The position numbers were made by a program, and so were the translations under genes. This document shows positions 17,091 to 25,469 of a DNA stretch of 44,501 nt, piece after piece. The DNA lies in the NCBI GenBank assembly GCA_009746045.1, contig RPFO01002237.1, forward strand, positions 1 through 44,501, given 5' to 3'. Every line of letters starts with the position of its first letter. The first letter of the stretch is position 1. The notes under the pieces were generated by a model. That model saw nothing but the letters and a program-made list of their open reading frames with translations. It was not told where the DNA came from and did not search any database. The stretch comes from Mesostigma viride. Taxonomy: Eukaryota > Streptophyta > Mesostigmatophyceae > Mesostigmatales > Mesostigmataceae.

Positions 17091-19073
17091 CTACCGCAGC
17101 GTGTCGGAGCCGCTGGCCAGGGATGCCAGGTTGACGTTGGTGGCGGGCGCCTCGCGGTCGGCCGCCAGGATGGTGCGAGAGAGCAGCAGCTGGCCGCCCT
17201 CCACGTGCCAGTACGAGCCCGTGTAGTCGCCCTTGTCCTGCGAGGTCTCGCCGGCGCCCATGTGCCATGTGAGGGCGCGGCTGCCGAAGGAGGCGCTGCC
17301 GTCAACGAACAGGCCGGAGTTCTCAGAAGCGGCGTTGGTGGAGGCCATGCCCTTGTTCAGCTTGAAGTAGTCGATGGTGTAGGTCTGGTTGGACGTTTGA
17401 GACGTGCTACCAAACATAATAGTGTCGGTTGCAGTCGAATCCCTCCAGAAGATGTCCGCGATGTTGAAAGTCGAGCTGGCGCCGTTGTTATAAGTCATCG
17501 TGGTATATGCCCCACCGTCCTTATTGTACGAAAGCGTCATGAGCCCGCTGGGCCTGTCAAGACTGATCCTGAAGATGTAGGTGCCAGCTGAGTTCAAGAA
17601 ACTGTGAGTGTCGGTGTAGTAGTTAGCCGCACTTGTCAGCTTCTGAATATTAAGCGCCAGTCCTCCAGAATGGCTCGAAAACCTGACCCACGAGTTGCCA
17701 CCTGCACTCTGTTCCAGGGCAAAGAACTGCATGTCAGCTCCAGCGCTGGTAGTCAGAGCGCTGGCAATGGTGATAGGGAACTCGATGGAAACGCTTTCAG
17801 TGGTAAAATTCAAGACGGACGCCGGAATGCTGGTGTAAGCGGATGGATAGTAAAACGCCGCTCGAGAGGAAGTGGTGGTGCTGATGTTCAGAGCCCCACC
17901 GCTGACAGACGCGCCAGAGAAAACGCTCAGGTTGATGTTGTATGCGGCGATCGCGTTGGCCGAGTTGGTGAACTGGAAGTCCATGATCGCGGCAGACCCG
18001 GGCTGGTAGCCCACCTTCACCGTCTTGTCCACGATCTCCAGGTTCCCGCTGGCGTTGGTGCTCTCGAGCACGCCCGCCACCTTCAGGTCCCCTCCCACCA
18101 CCATGTTGCCGGTGCTGGTGATCGTGCTGGAGCCCGTCAGAGCCCCCGTGACGGCCACCGTGCCGCTCGCGCTGGTCAGCTCCAGATTGCCCGCCGAGGT
18201 CGTCACCTTGCCGCTGCCGCCCGCGGTGCTGGTCAGGGTCAGGTCCTTCGCCACCGTCACGGTGCTCGCCGACGCGGCACTGATGCTGGCGTTCGTCACC
18301 GTGATGCCGGCCACGTCCACACGGTTGGCCGCCGCCCCCGCGGAGGTAAGCGAGAGCGTGCCGCTGCTGGTGGTGATGCCCGCCGTCTTCACCTTCACGC
18401 TGTCCATCACCACCGACCCGGTGCCGTTGGACGACAGGGTCAGGTCGGCGTTGGCCACGTTGTTGCTGATGCCCGAGGTCTTCACCTTCACGTTGTCCAG
18501 GAGCACGGAGCCGGTGCCGTTGCTGGCCATGGTCAGGTTTCCGTTGGCGGTGGAGGAGGACACGGAGGCGTCGGTGACCGTGACGCCGCCCAGCTGGAGC
18601 GCGGCGGCCGAGGACCCGGCAGAGCTGATCGCAAGGGTGCCGCTGGAGGTGGTGACCGCGTTGTCGGTGAACTTGACGCCCTCCACCAACACCGACTTGG
18701 TGGCACCGCCCGAGAGGGTCAGGTTCACGTCGGAGGCCGGCGAGAGGGAGGCCGCGGAGGCGACCACGTCGGCCATGCGCACCGACCCGGCGTCGGACGA
18801 GAGCACGAGGCTGCCGGAAGACGAGTTGACGGTGCTGCCGTCGATGGTAACGTTGTCCACGGACAGCGCCCCGTCTATGGCGGTGGATCCCACGATCTTG
18901 AGGCGGTTGGTCGCGCTGGTGCCGTACCCGTTGTTGGGCTTGATGACGATGCTGTCCTGCGCCTTGACGACGAGGTCCTTCACCCTCGCGGCGGGGTCTA
19001 GGTCGCCCAGGAGAGCGGTCGAGTACATGCGCGCGTAACGGACGTCGCTGAGCTGGTCCAGAGCGGTAGACAT
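17091..19073 (-). pseudogene. Fibre-like gene, 5' fragment (upstream of retrotransposon insertion)
   Basis: Starts at ATG 19073 and runs 660 codons until the element supplies an immediate stop. The N-terminus (MSTALDQLSDVRYARM) is short and polar, without a signal peptide. Residues ~40-370 are about nine Ser/Thr/Val/Asp-rich repeats (VTIDGSTVNSSSGSLVLSSD type), many nearly identical at DNA level. Residues ~385-590 form a beta-rich concanavalin/laminin-G-like domain, followed by the family segment LTWHMGAGETSQDKGD. The missing C-terminus is at 10,826-11,554. As it stands, the product would lack the C-terminal domain. The role as a virion surface fibre is inferred. AT-rich sequence at 19,080-19,110 separates it from the divergent gene at 19,132. 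Confidence 0.85.
17093..17099. repeat. Target-site duplication, right copy (ACCGCAG)
   Basis: Matches 11,548-11,554. See the left copy. Confidence 0.75.
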
Positions 19074-19131
19074 GGTAAAGTTCTATACCGGTAGCATAAG
19101 ATAAAAAAATGCGTCAGTAATAAGGAGTACT

Positions 19132-20085
19132 ATGGGGCGCGCAAAAAAAGTCGGGCACGACATGAGGGCCATAACCCGGTCCAAACGGGGGAGGCCCGAC
19201 AACGAGCACGAGAAACACGGCACGGGGCGGTCCATAGTGCTCGACGGACGCAATTACCCCCTGGATTTTACGTACAGGCCGCGGGTGGTCGATGGCTTGC
19301 CTTCAAGGGACGTGGTGGTCAATTACCCAGTTAACTACCCGCACACCGCTCTCCGGGATTACGCCGACAATCTGGGATCCCTGGTGGTAAATAACCAAGA
19401 CAACGGGTTGTATTACGCTCTGTTTAAAGTGAACACGGCCAATAGCAACTGGAGGTCGGATCACGCGAGCCAGGGAGAAAAGGACGCGATGAGCGGTCTC
19501 GGCAAAGAAATCTTCTGGAGAGGCGTCGACGCCAACAAGAGACACATGGAGGACCCCATCCACGGGAGGGTGTCGCTGTCCGCGGTCGCGAGCACGGGGG
19601 GGAGAAAAGCGAAATACGTATCACCCGACCCCGACAACGCCACGAACGACGAGCCCTGGAGTCTCATCGAAAAGTACCCCGCCACGGCGCGCATGCTGGA
19701 GGAAGAAATGGAACAATTACCCCCCGGCAGCGACCCCTACACCTTGATGTGGGAGAGGGGCGGCGAAATCCAAAACAACATGAAGCTCGTGGACTACTAC
19801 AAGACGCTCGGCATGGAGGTCGAGGATGACCGTGATGGGACCTGGGTCAATATGGCCTCCACCCCGGACAGGATCATGAGGGCGTGCACGGGCCACGGGT
19901 GCACCAACCAGCACTGCGTCCACCGCCGGCATTGCAACGTCTGGAACGCCAGGGGCCGCAGGTGGTGCACCAACCCGGTGACGGGCAGGGGCGCAGATGC
20001 GCACGGCACTCGACACAGCAGTGTAAGGCTCGCGTCCGTAAATGACAATAGGGGGATATTCGGCGTGCGTTTTTTTATGCGCTAA
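19132..20085 (+). CDS. Tandem paralogue family, copy 1 (Cys/His-rich C-terminus, tail frameshifted)
   Basis: Encodes 317 aa. Shared features with copies 2 and 3: an N-terminal basic segment, TGRSIVLDGRNYPLDFTYR, a VVVNYP-containing motif, LYYALFKVNTA, GKEIFWRGVDANKR, GRVSLSA, and a C-terminal CTGHGCTNQHCVHRRHCNVW block with seven or more Cys/His, probably zinc binding. The middle resembles poly(ADP-ribose) polymerase-type WGR or similar alpha/beta modules only in general character. I do not recognise the family. Compared with copy 2 one G is missing in a G run (19,988-19,991), so the last ~30 residues are out of frame and the final RxCARHST..C motif is lost. The promoter is probably the AT-rich segment 19,097-19,128. 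Confidence 0.65.
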   Translation: MGRAKKVGHDMRAITRSKRGRPDNEHEKHGTGRSIVLDGRNYPLDFTYRPRVVDGLPSRDVVVNYPVNYPHTALRDYADNLGSLVVNNQDNGLYYALFKVNTANSNWRSDHASQGEKDAMSGLGKEIFWRGVDANKRHMEDPIHGRVSLSAVASTGGRKAKYVSPDPDNATNDEPWSLIEKYPATARMLEEEMEQLPPGSDPYTLMWERGGEIQNNMKLVDYYKTLGMEVEDDRDGTWVNMASTPDRIMRACTGHGCTNQHCVHRRHCNVWNARGRRWCTNPVTGRGADAHGTRHSSVRLASVNDNRGIFGVRFFMR

Positions 20086-20093
20086 TTAGTATT
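20061..20093 (+). promoter_or_regulatory. T-run plus TATGCGC spacer before copy 2 (same before copy 3 at 21,088-21,114)
   Basis: Both intergenic gaps read ATTCGGCGTG-R-...-TTTTTT(AT)ATGCGCTA...AGTATTATGGGG. The gap is only ~25-45 bp, so the T-run/ATGCGC box probably combines the end of one transcript and the start of the next. A related AAAAAAATGCGTCAGTAAT precedes copy 1 (19,104-19,122). Role inferred from conservation among the three copies. Confidence 0.45.
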
Positions 20094-21072
20094 ATGGGGT
20101 GCGTGAGGAAATCGACCGGTCACAAAAACGGGCACAGGATGAGGGGCCGATTTGTGAACACAGACAAAAACTGGAAAGGGGAGAAAGACGAACAGCCCAT
20201 TGTAGAAGAATTCCACAGCACCGGACGGAACATAGTGCTGGACGGTCAAAGCTATCCACTCGATTTTACCTACAGGCCCCGGGGAAAACCGGGGAAAAAA
20301 TCGAGGGACGTGGTGGTAAATTTCCCCGATAATTATCCTAATACGGAACTCAAGGAACACAACGAGAACCTTGCATATCTGCAAGTGAAAAAAAAACAGA
20401 CCCCAATGCTTTGTATTACGCTTATTTTAATGTAAACACTGCCCCGAACAACAGTGCGTCAGATGTGGCTCTGGAAGGGGAGAAGGCAGGGATGAAGGGC
20501 ATAGGCAAAGAGATGTTTTGGAGAGGCGTCGACGCGAACAGGAAGCTGCTGGACGACCCCATCCACGGGCGCGTGTACTTATCCGCGCAAGGACATGTGG
20601 GGGGAGAAGAGTTCCTTATAAACCACCCAATCCTGAAGATTTTTCATACGACGATATTTGGACGCTCATCGAAAAGCACCCGGAAACAGCGATCGATTTT
20701 GACAAACAACTTAATATAGCCGCAAAACGCGGCTTGATCGACGACTCTAAATTCTTGAAGAAAATGCTGCGGTATAGGGGCGGTGATATCCAAAGAAACT
20801 TGAATCTCGTGAACTACTACAAGACGCTCGGCATGGAGGTGGAGGACGACTCCAACGCTCTCGCCGTCGATATGGCCTCCACCCCGGACAAGATCATGAG
20901 GGCGTGCACGGGCCACGGGTGCACCAACCAGCACTGCGTCCACCGCCGGCATTGCAACGTCTGGAACGCCAGGAGCCGCCGGTGGTGCGCGCACCCGGTG
21001 ACGGGCAGGGGGCGCAGATGCGCGCGGCACTCGACGCAGCAGTGTAATGCTGGCGTCCGTCGGCGTCGATAG
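20094..21072 (+). pseudogene. Tandem paralogue family, copy 2 (two frameshifts)
   Basis: About 45-60% identical in protein to copies 1 and 3 and more similar at the C-terminus. Three consecutive frames are needed: 20,094 to the A9 run at 20,388-20,396, then to the G6 run at 20,599-20,604, then to the stop at 21,072. In both cases the neighbouring copy shows the uninterrupted alignment and the change equals one missing base. The C-terminal Cys/His block (CTGHGCTNQHCVHRRHC ... RRCARHSTQQC) is complete. The preceding segment TTTTTTATGCGCTAATTAGT is shared with copy 3 as a promoter/terminator-like spacer. If the two bases are sequencing losses, the gene is intact at about 325 residues. Confidence 0.7.
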
Positions 21073-21116
21073 GAGGCTATTCGGCGTGAGGATTTTTTAT
21101 ATGCGCTATGAGTATT

Positions 21117-22067
21117 ATGGGGCGCGTGAGGAAATCGACCGGTCACAAAAACGGGCACGGGATGAGAGGCCATTGGCTCAACACAAGTGATTGGCTGAAG
21201 AATCCTGGTAAATACGTACAGCAAAGTCCCACCGAAGTCCACAGCACCGGACGGAACATAGTGGTGGACGGTAGCAACTATCCAATCGATATTACCTACG
21301 CCTCAAAACCGGGGAAAACAACGAGGAACGTGGTGGTAAATTACCCCGATAATTATCCGAAGACGGAGCTCCGTAAAAACAGCGGTGAGTTGGCATTACT
21401 GGAAGTGAAAAAAAGAAACGGAGGTTTGTATTACGCCTGGTTTAATGTAAACACTGCCCCGAGCAACAAGATGTCAGATCTTGCTCTGGAAGAGGAGAAG
21501 GCAGGGATGAAGGGCATAGGCAAAGAGATGTTTTGGAGAGGCGTCGACGCGAATCGGAGAGTGTTGCAAGACCCGGTAAACGGTAGGGTGTACTTATCCG
21601 CGGAAGGACATGTGGGGAGGAGAGCTGCTCCTAAGTATGTACCACCCAACCCTAGAGATTTTTCATATGACGATATTTGGGCGCTCATCGACAAGCACCC
21701 GGAAACATCGCACGAGTTTGACAAAGAAATTAAAGGCGTCGACGACACTCAGACTTTGAAGGACATGCTGCGGGAGAAGGGCGGTGAAATCCAAAGAAAC
21801 GCGAATCTCGTGAAACACTACAAGACTTTCGGCATGGAGGTGGAGGACGACGCCGACGCTCTCGCCGTCTGGATGGAGTCCACCCCGGACAAGATCATGA
21901 GGGCGTGCACGGGGCACGGGTGCACCAACCAGCACTGCGTCCACCGGCGTCATTGCAACGTCTGGAACGCGAGGACCCGCCGGTGGTGCACGCACCCGGT
22001 GACGGGCAGGAAGCGCGAATGCGCACGGCACTCGACTCGGCGGTGTAATGCTGGCATCCGCCACTAG
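21117..22067 (+). CDS. Tandem paralogue family, copy 3 (intact)
   Basis: Encodes 316 aa, the only copy with one open frame throughout. The start at 21117 (MGRVRKSTGHKNGHG) matches the other copies; an in-frame ATG at 21108 is less likely. Blocks in order: STGRNIVVDGSNYPIDITYA (about 45-65), NVVVNYPDNYPKTEL (75-90), GLYYAWFNVNTA, GKEMFWRGVDAN, GRVYLSAEGHVG, DFSYDDIWALIDKHPET, MEVEDD, then CTGHGCTNQHCVHRRHCNVW and RECARHSTRRC. The last two form the likely metal-binding domain. No membrane segment or signal peptide. The stop TAG at 22,065-22,067 overlaps the convergent gene's stop within a CTAG. The function is unknown; tandem expansion suggests a host-interaction or virion role, as inference. 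Confidence 0.75.
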   Translation: MGRVRKSTGHKNGHGMRGHWLNTSDWLKNPGKYVQQSPTEVHSTGRNIVVDGSNYPIDITYASKPGKTTRNVVVNYPDNYPKTELRKNSGELALLEVKKRNGGLYYAWFNVNTAPSNKMSDLALEEEKAGMKGIGKEMFWRGVDANRRVLQDPVNGRVYLSAEGHVGRRAAPKYVPPNPRDFSYDDIWALIDKHPETSHEFDKEIKGVDDTQTLKDMLREKGGEIQRNANLVKHYKTFGMEVEDDADALAVWMESTPDKIMRACTGHGCTNQHCVHRRHCNVWNARTRRWCTHPVTGRKRECARHSTRRCNAGIRH

Positions 22068-22461
22068 TCGGGCGCGACCTTGGCGGAGAGACACAGGAGG
22101 CGTCTCCACAGGGGAGGGGGGGGGTCGGCAGCGACAGCCCCACGCTCTCGTGCAGTGTCACGGCTATATCGGCGATCTTGCACACGCTCAGGATGTGTTT
22201 CAGCTTGTCGAGCGTTACGTTCGCGGACCACCTGGACCTGAACAGGTGCAGCTCCTTGCTGTGGCCGGGGTATTCCTTCCCGTACGATATGAGCTGCCCC
22301 ACGCCGTACATCCAGTTGCCCCATTCCTTCACCTCGACGATCCTGCCCCTCTCGTCGTCCAGGATGTCGATCTTCCCCCCCTGACAAACCACCTCGCGCC
22401 TGCCCCCCGTCCTCGCGCTGTAGGCCGCCTGGACGTCCTTTTCTTTCACGGGCAGAGACAT
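22064..22461 (-). CDS. PD-(D/E)XK nuclease-like protein (C-terminus frameshifted)
   Basis: From ATG 22461 the protein shows VCQGGKIDILDDERGRIVEV followed by KEWGNW and GVGQLISYG: D32, E43-x-K45 and Q56 fit the PD-(D/E)XK nuclease core. The family is used in many viruses for DNA cutting or recombination. Similar small proteins with GGxIDIL...VEVK and GQL.YG are common in giant viruses (from memory). As read, the frame runs on to 21,895, overlapping the neighbouring gene by 173 bp with a Pro/Ser/Cys-rich, unlikely tail. At a G9 run (22,116-22,124, C9 on the coding strand) one extra base would give a short tail ending at TAG 22,064, exactly abutting the convergent gene. I take 22,064-22,461 as the gene extent. 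Confidence 0.65.
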
Positions 22462-22467
22462 TTACCA

Positions 22468-23691
22468 CTAGACGCGGTGTTTTTTTACCCGTGCACGCGC
22501 CCCCCCGGCTGATGGAGTGCTCCTCTTCCTAGGCCTAGTCACCCCCGAGCGGACAGGATGCCCGCGCCCCCCCGTGTACATCGGCGTCTCCGTCCGCGTG
22601 TATATCGGCGTGAACACCCGCGTGTACCCCCTGTGCTGGACGTAGTCGTCCTCGTCGTCGCTCTCGAGCCGGTAGGCCTGCCTCTCGGCCTCCTCGGCGG
22701 CCTCCAGTCGCTCTTTGTGGGTGAGCGCGGGGGCGGCCTCTAAGGCGGCCTCGAGAGCAGCGGCGGCGGCGGCCTCATCCGCCTCCTCATCCCTCGCGGC
22801 AGCCATAGCGAACAACTCGGCATGTGTTGAGGGGTCCGCAGCAGCACCCAGGGCATTAGCGAGGGTAGTGGCGTGCGCTCTGAGAAGGGCCGCCTCGGCG
22901 CCCAACTTGGCTGCAATGGCACGGGTTTGTTCGGGGTTCGCGGAGTAGGGCGCGGCGCGGGCCCGGGCTGCTGCACGCCTCTCCGCCTCGTCCGCCTCGT
23001 GCAGGGCCCACCGGGCTTCACCCGCGCGGGCTCGAGCAGCGGTCATGGCGTCCTTGATCTCCCGCGTCTGTCCGCCCGGAGCCATCCTCTCGACCCAGGC
23101 AGCGGCCGCCTCCAGACCGTCCGCCAATCTGGCCGCCGGTCTCATGTACCACCTATTTTCGTCGAACACCCCCCCTGCTACTGCAGAAGGCGCGGGGCGC
23201 GGGGCGGCAGTGGCGGACGGAGCCGCAGCCCGCTCGGCGTCCCCAAGGGCTTTGTTAGCGGCCTTGGCCTCCGCTTTGAGTTTCGTATACTTATTGTGCG
23301 CGATGTCGGCCGCAAATTGCCATTTATCGTGACTGCGAGCGGTTTGTGTCTCGGCCGCTCTTTTTTGATGACCTTCCGACCTTTCTCTAGCCCGGCTCGC
23401 TTTCTCCTCTAACTCCTGGGCGCGCTGTCTAAGCGCGTCCAGGTGCGATCGCGCGGACGCCGCCGATCCAGCTGCGGGGTCCTCCGCCGCCGGGCGGAAA
23501 CCGGCCCTGAGCGCCCTCTGCAACGCCCTGGCCCATTCTAGGCGCCCCGCCCTGACCCCGTGCGCCCGCCCCCCGCGCCCAGGCGCGCCCCTCCCGTGGT
23601 GCGGGCACGCGCTCCTGCCGCCCCACGTCTGCCACCCGCACCGGCCGCCCTTGCCCGTCAACGCACCGCAACGATCGGACGATACCGCCAT
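22468..23691 (-). CDS. Cys/His-box protein with long Ala-rich coiled-coil
   Basis: Encodes 407 aa from ATG 23691, chosen to place the Cys/His box (RCGALTGKGGRC ... ACPHH) at residue 7 as in the paralogues. The longer frame to 23721 adds a hydrophobic leader that overlaps the AT-rich promoter (TTTTTTGTATACG). After an Arg-rich linker the protein is an Ala/Glu/Arg-rich, predicted coiled-coil (HLDALRQRAQELEEKASRARE, AAAALEAALEAAPALTHKER) with no hydrophobic segment. The tail has a short duplication (YTRVFTPIYTRTETPMYTG) and ends in basic residues. Six bp separate it from the nuclease-like gene downstream, so they may share a transcript. A structural or core-protein role is possible but unproven. 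Confidence 0.65.
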   Translation of the reverse strand: MAVSSDRCGALTGKGGRCGWQTWGGRSACPHHGRGAPGRGGRAHGVRAGRLEWARALQRALRAGFRPAAEDPAAGSAASARSHLDALRQRAQELEEKASRARERSEGHQKRAAETQTARSHDKWQFAADIAHNKYTKLKAEAKAANKALGDAERAAAPSATAAPRPAPSAVAGGVFDENRWYMRPAARLADGLEAAAAWVERMAPGGQTREIKDAMTAARARAGEARWALHEADEAERRAAARARAAPYSANPEQTRAIAAKLGAEAALLRAHATTLANALGAAADPSTHAELFAMAAARDEEADEAAAAAALEAALEAAPALTHKERLEAAEEAERQAYRLESDDEDDYVQHRGYTRVFTPIYTRTETPMYTGGRGHPVRSGVTRPRKRSTPSAGGARARVKKHRV

Positions 23692-23758
23692 CGAGCGAAA
23701 CACGTATACAAAAAAGCGCACATAATTTTAAAACGCGCGCGCACCGCACCGCTCGAAC

Positions 23759-24322
23759 GCTCTCAACACGGCCCCGCTTTGGATAGCCTTCTACCGACCA
23801 AAAAAGAGAAGACTATCCAACAAAACCACCGCCAACACCGGCCCACGCATCCGTCACCAGGAAAAAAAGAGAAGACTATCCAAATTCACCCCCTCTCAAA
23901 CCCCGCTCGACCATCGAACAAATTTAAGACGACCTCTCCCGACATTCTCGCCAGTCGGTCGTGGATAGCCTTCTCTTGGATAGCCTTCTTTTTGCACCCC
24001 CGGCCAAACTATTACTCCCCATATACCCTACACCCTATACCCTATACCCCCCCCCTCCGAAAAATTTCCTTACGCCATAAAATACTGCCCTTTCATACCC
24101 AAAAAGAAGACTACCAAAAGAAGACTATCCAAACTCCCCCCTCTTAAACCCCGCCCGACCATCGAACAAATTTAAGACGCCCCCTCCCGACATTCTCGAC
24201 CATCGGTCGTGGATAGCCTTCTCGTCGACAAAAAAAACGGCACGCGACGAGAACCCTCTCTCGACCAAGATCGTGGATAGACTTCTCCAAAAACACGGAG
24301 AGAAGAACATCCAACCTCTCCA
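23759..24322. repeat. Left arm of a 564-bp inverted repeat
   Basis: The reverse complement of this stretch aligns end to end with 26,372-26,935 with scattered mismatches and small gaps. The outer border is GCTCTCAACACGGCCCCGC. Within it, a 14-bp motif TTGGATAGNCTTCT recurs about nine times in both orientations, often as facing pairs that could form hairpins. There is also a pyrimidine-rich segment with CCCTATA repeats (24,019-24,052) and the block CATCGAACAAATTTAAGACG, present twice. No gene is seen in the arm. Confidence 0.85.
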
Positions 24323-24340
24323 GCCTCTGCCGACACCCGA

Positions 24341-24417
24341 CCTGCCACGACCTGCCACGACCCGCCACGCCCGCCACGCCCGCCACGCCCGCCACGTCCC
24401 GCCACGAACTGCCACGA
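24341..24417. repeat. GCCACGMCC tandem repeat
   Basis: Eight or so 9-10-bp units of the type CTGCCACGAC / CCGCCACGCC directly after the left inverted-repeat arm. Simple tandem array with no coding sign. Confidence 0.7.
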
Positions 24418-24649
24418 ACGCAGCTAACGACGCTCAAAGCACGCGCAGGAACGAGGGGTAGCCCTCGCGAAGCCTAGCAAGGGTTGTGGAGGTGCCGCGA
24501 CCGCCTGAAAGGCGTGGTTCGCACTTAGACTAGCCCGGGCCGACCCGACCCCCTGTCGGCCCTCTGTCAGCCCGCTTTTCAAAGTATGACAGCTGGCACT
24601 CTAATGCTGGCACACTAGCAGAAAAAAGTGTAGGTGTGATATAGGTATC
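24418..24649. other. Non-coding segment with hairpin-forming sequence
   Basis: No ORF of note. Around 24,493-24,527 the sequence GACCGCCTGAAAGGCGTGGTTC can fold into an imperfect hairpin (CGCCT-GAA-AGGCG core). A pair of direct repeats CTGTCGGCC/CTGTCAGCC follows. The AT-rich stretch GTGATATAGGTATC just before 24,650 is the likely promoter of the next gene. I tested the hairpin region as a tRNA and it does not form a cloverleaf. Confidence 0.4.
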
Positions 24650-25408
24650 ATGCCAGTAAAACGAATGTTCCCGGCTGGCGACCCGCCTGGCCGTCATCAC
24701 GTGATCAACCAGTTGCAATGGCTCCCCCGAGACAACCGCAACCCGTACGAGCGCCGGCTCGAAGCCATGCGCAGGGATATGCGCATCGTTGAACGGCAAA
24801 GAGCAATCCAGGCCGAAATGGCCGCCCAGGCCCAGGCCCAGGCCATAGCCCAAGCAGCGGCCGACCAGATGCAGTGGGTGGTGGAGGTGCACGAGCAGCA
24901 ACAACACCGCGCGCGACGTGTACGGCGAAAGTGTTCAGCGACCACGTCCAGTGGAAGCAGATGCAGCAGGGGGGTCGCGGGGGCGCGTTTTAGCACTTGC
25001 TTGCAACACGCCGGGCGCGCCAAGAAGCGCAAAACGAACTTGATTCGCCCACGCAAGCACAGGATGCGCGCAGATGACGTTGCGGATGACGCGGCATTCC
25101 TTGACATGCTTGCCCGCTTGCCAACACCCCCTACGCAGCCACCTACGCAGCCACCTACGCAGCCACCTACGCAGCCACCTACGCAGGAAGAGATTGAGAG
25201 AGATATGGAATGGCTGGCCAGACTGCCAGCCCCCCCGACCACCACGCGCCGTACCAGGAGAGGCTGGCGGGAAGCATACCTTGAGCGTATGCTGGCCCGC
25301 GCACGCCACGGACCGCCCGAAGAGAACTTTCTAGCGCGCAGGGCCTATCTTGACACTTTTCGACGCCCACCACTCGGACTTGGCGAACAAAGGCATGCGG
25401 GGGGGTGA
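24650..25408 (+). CDS. Cys/His-box protein with PPTQ tandem repeat
   Basis: Encodes 252 aa. Unlike its relatives the Cys/His box is internal (about residues 93-120, KCSATTSSGSRC ... TCLQH), preceded by a helical Gln/Ala-rich segment (EMAAQAQAQAIAQAAADQMQ). It is followed by HRMRADDVADDAAFLDMLAR and a tandem run of TQPP (12-bp DNA unit, 25,130-25,185), then a second WLARLPAPP and an Arg-rich tail. The HRMRADDV...MLARLPTPPT order is the same as in the gene at 2,303-2,821, so the two share ancestry. Lies inside the inverted-repeat unit. The function is unknown. Confidence 0.6.
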   Translation: MPVKRMFPAGDPPGRHHVINQLQWLPRDNRNPYERRLEAMRRDMRIVERQRAIQAEMAAQAQAQAIAQAAADQMQWVVEVHEQQQHRARRVRRKCSATTSSGSRCSRGVAGARFSTCLQHAGRAKKRKTNLIRPRKHRMRADDVADDAAFLDMLARLPTPPTQPPTQPPTQPPTQPPTQEEIERDMEWLARLPAPPTTTRRTRRGWREAYLERMLARARHGPPEENFLARRAYLDTFRRPPLGLGEQRHAGG

Positions 25409-25469
25409 GTACAGGGAATGAGCGAGCCCGTGACCCTGGCAATTTTGTCCCTCGCGATATATATAGACG

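Larger units (their letters stand above)
11555..17092 (-). mobile_element. Copia-like retrotransposon inserted in a fibre gene
   Basis: The 5.5-kb element carries gag (16,528-15,413) and pol (15,397-11,663) on the minus strand, with a 564-bp leader and only about 108 bp after pol. The only terminal repeat seen is a 23-bp segment starting TTGAATGCCCTTC, at 11,555-11,577 (the 3' end) and at 16,666-16,688, about 425 bp in from the other end. A full second LTR would have to lie within pol, and it does not. The leader contains a 32-bp direct repeat (16,833-16,864 and 16,881-16,912). Integrase and RT/RNase H are of Ty1/copia type. Both main ORFs are long and uninterrupted, so the insertion is young or still under selection. 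Confidence 0.85.

Noticed and set aside
24460-24545. Structured RNA or tRNA near the inverted repeat
   Set aside because: Only one imperfect hairpin is found; no cloverleaf, and no recognised ribozyme core.
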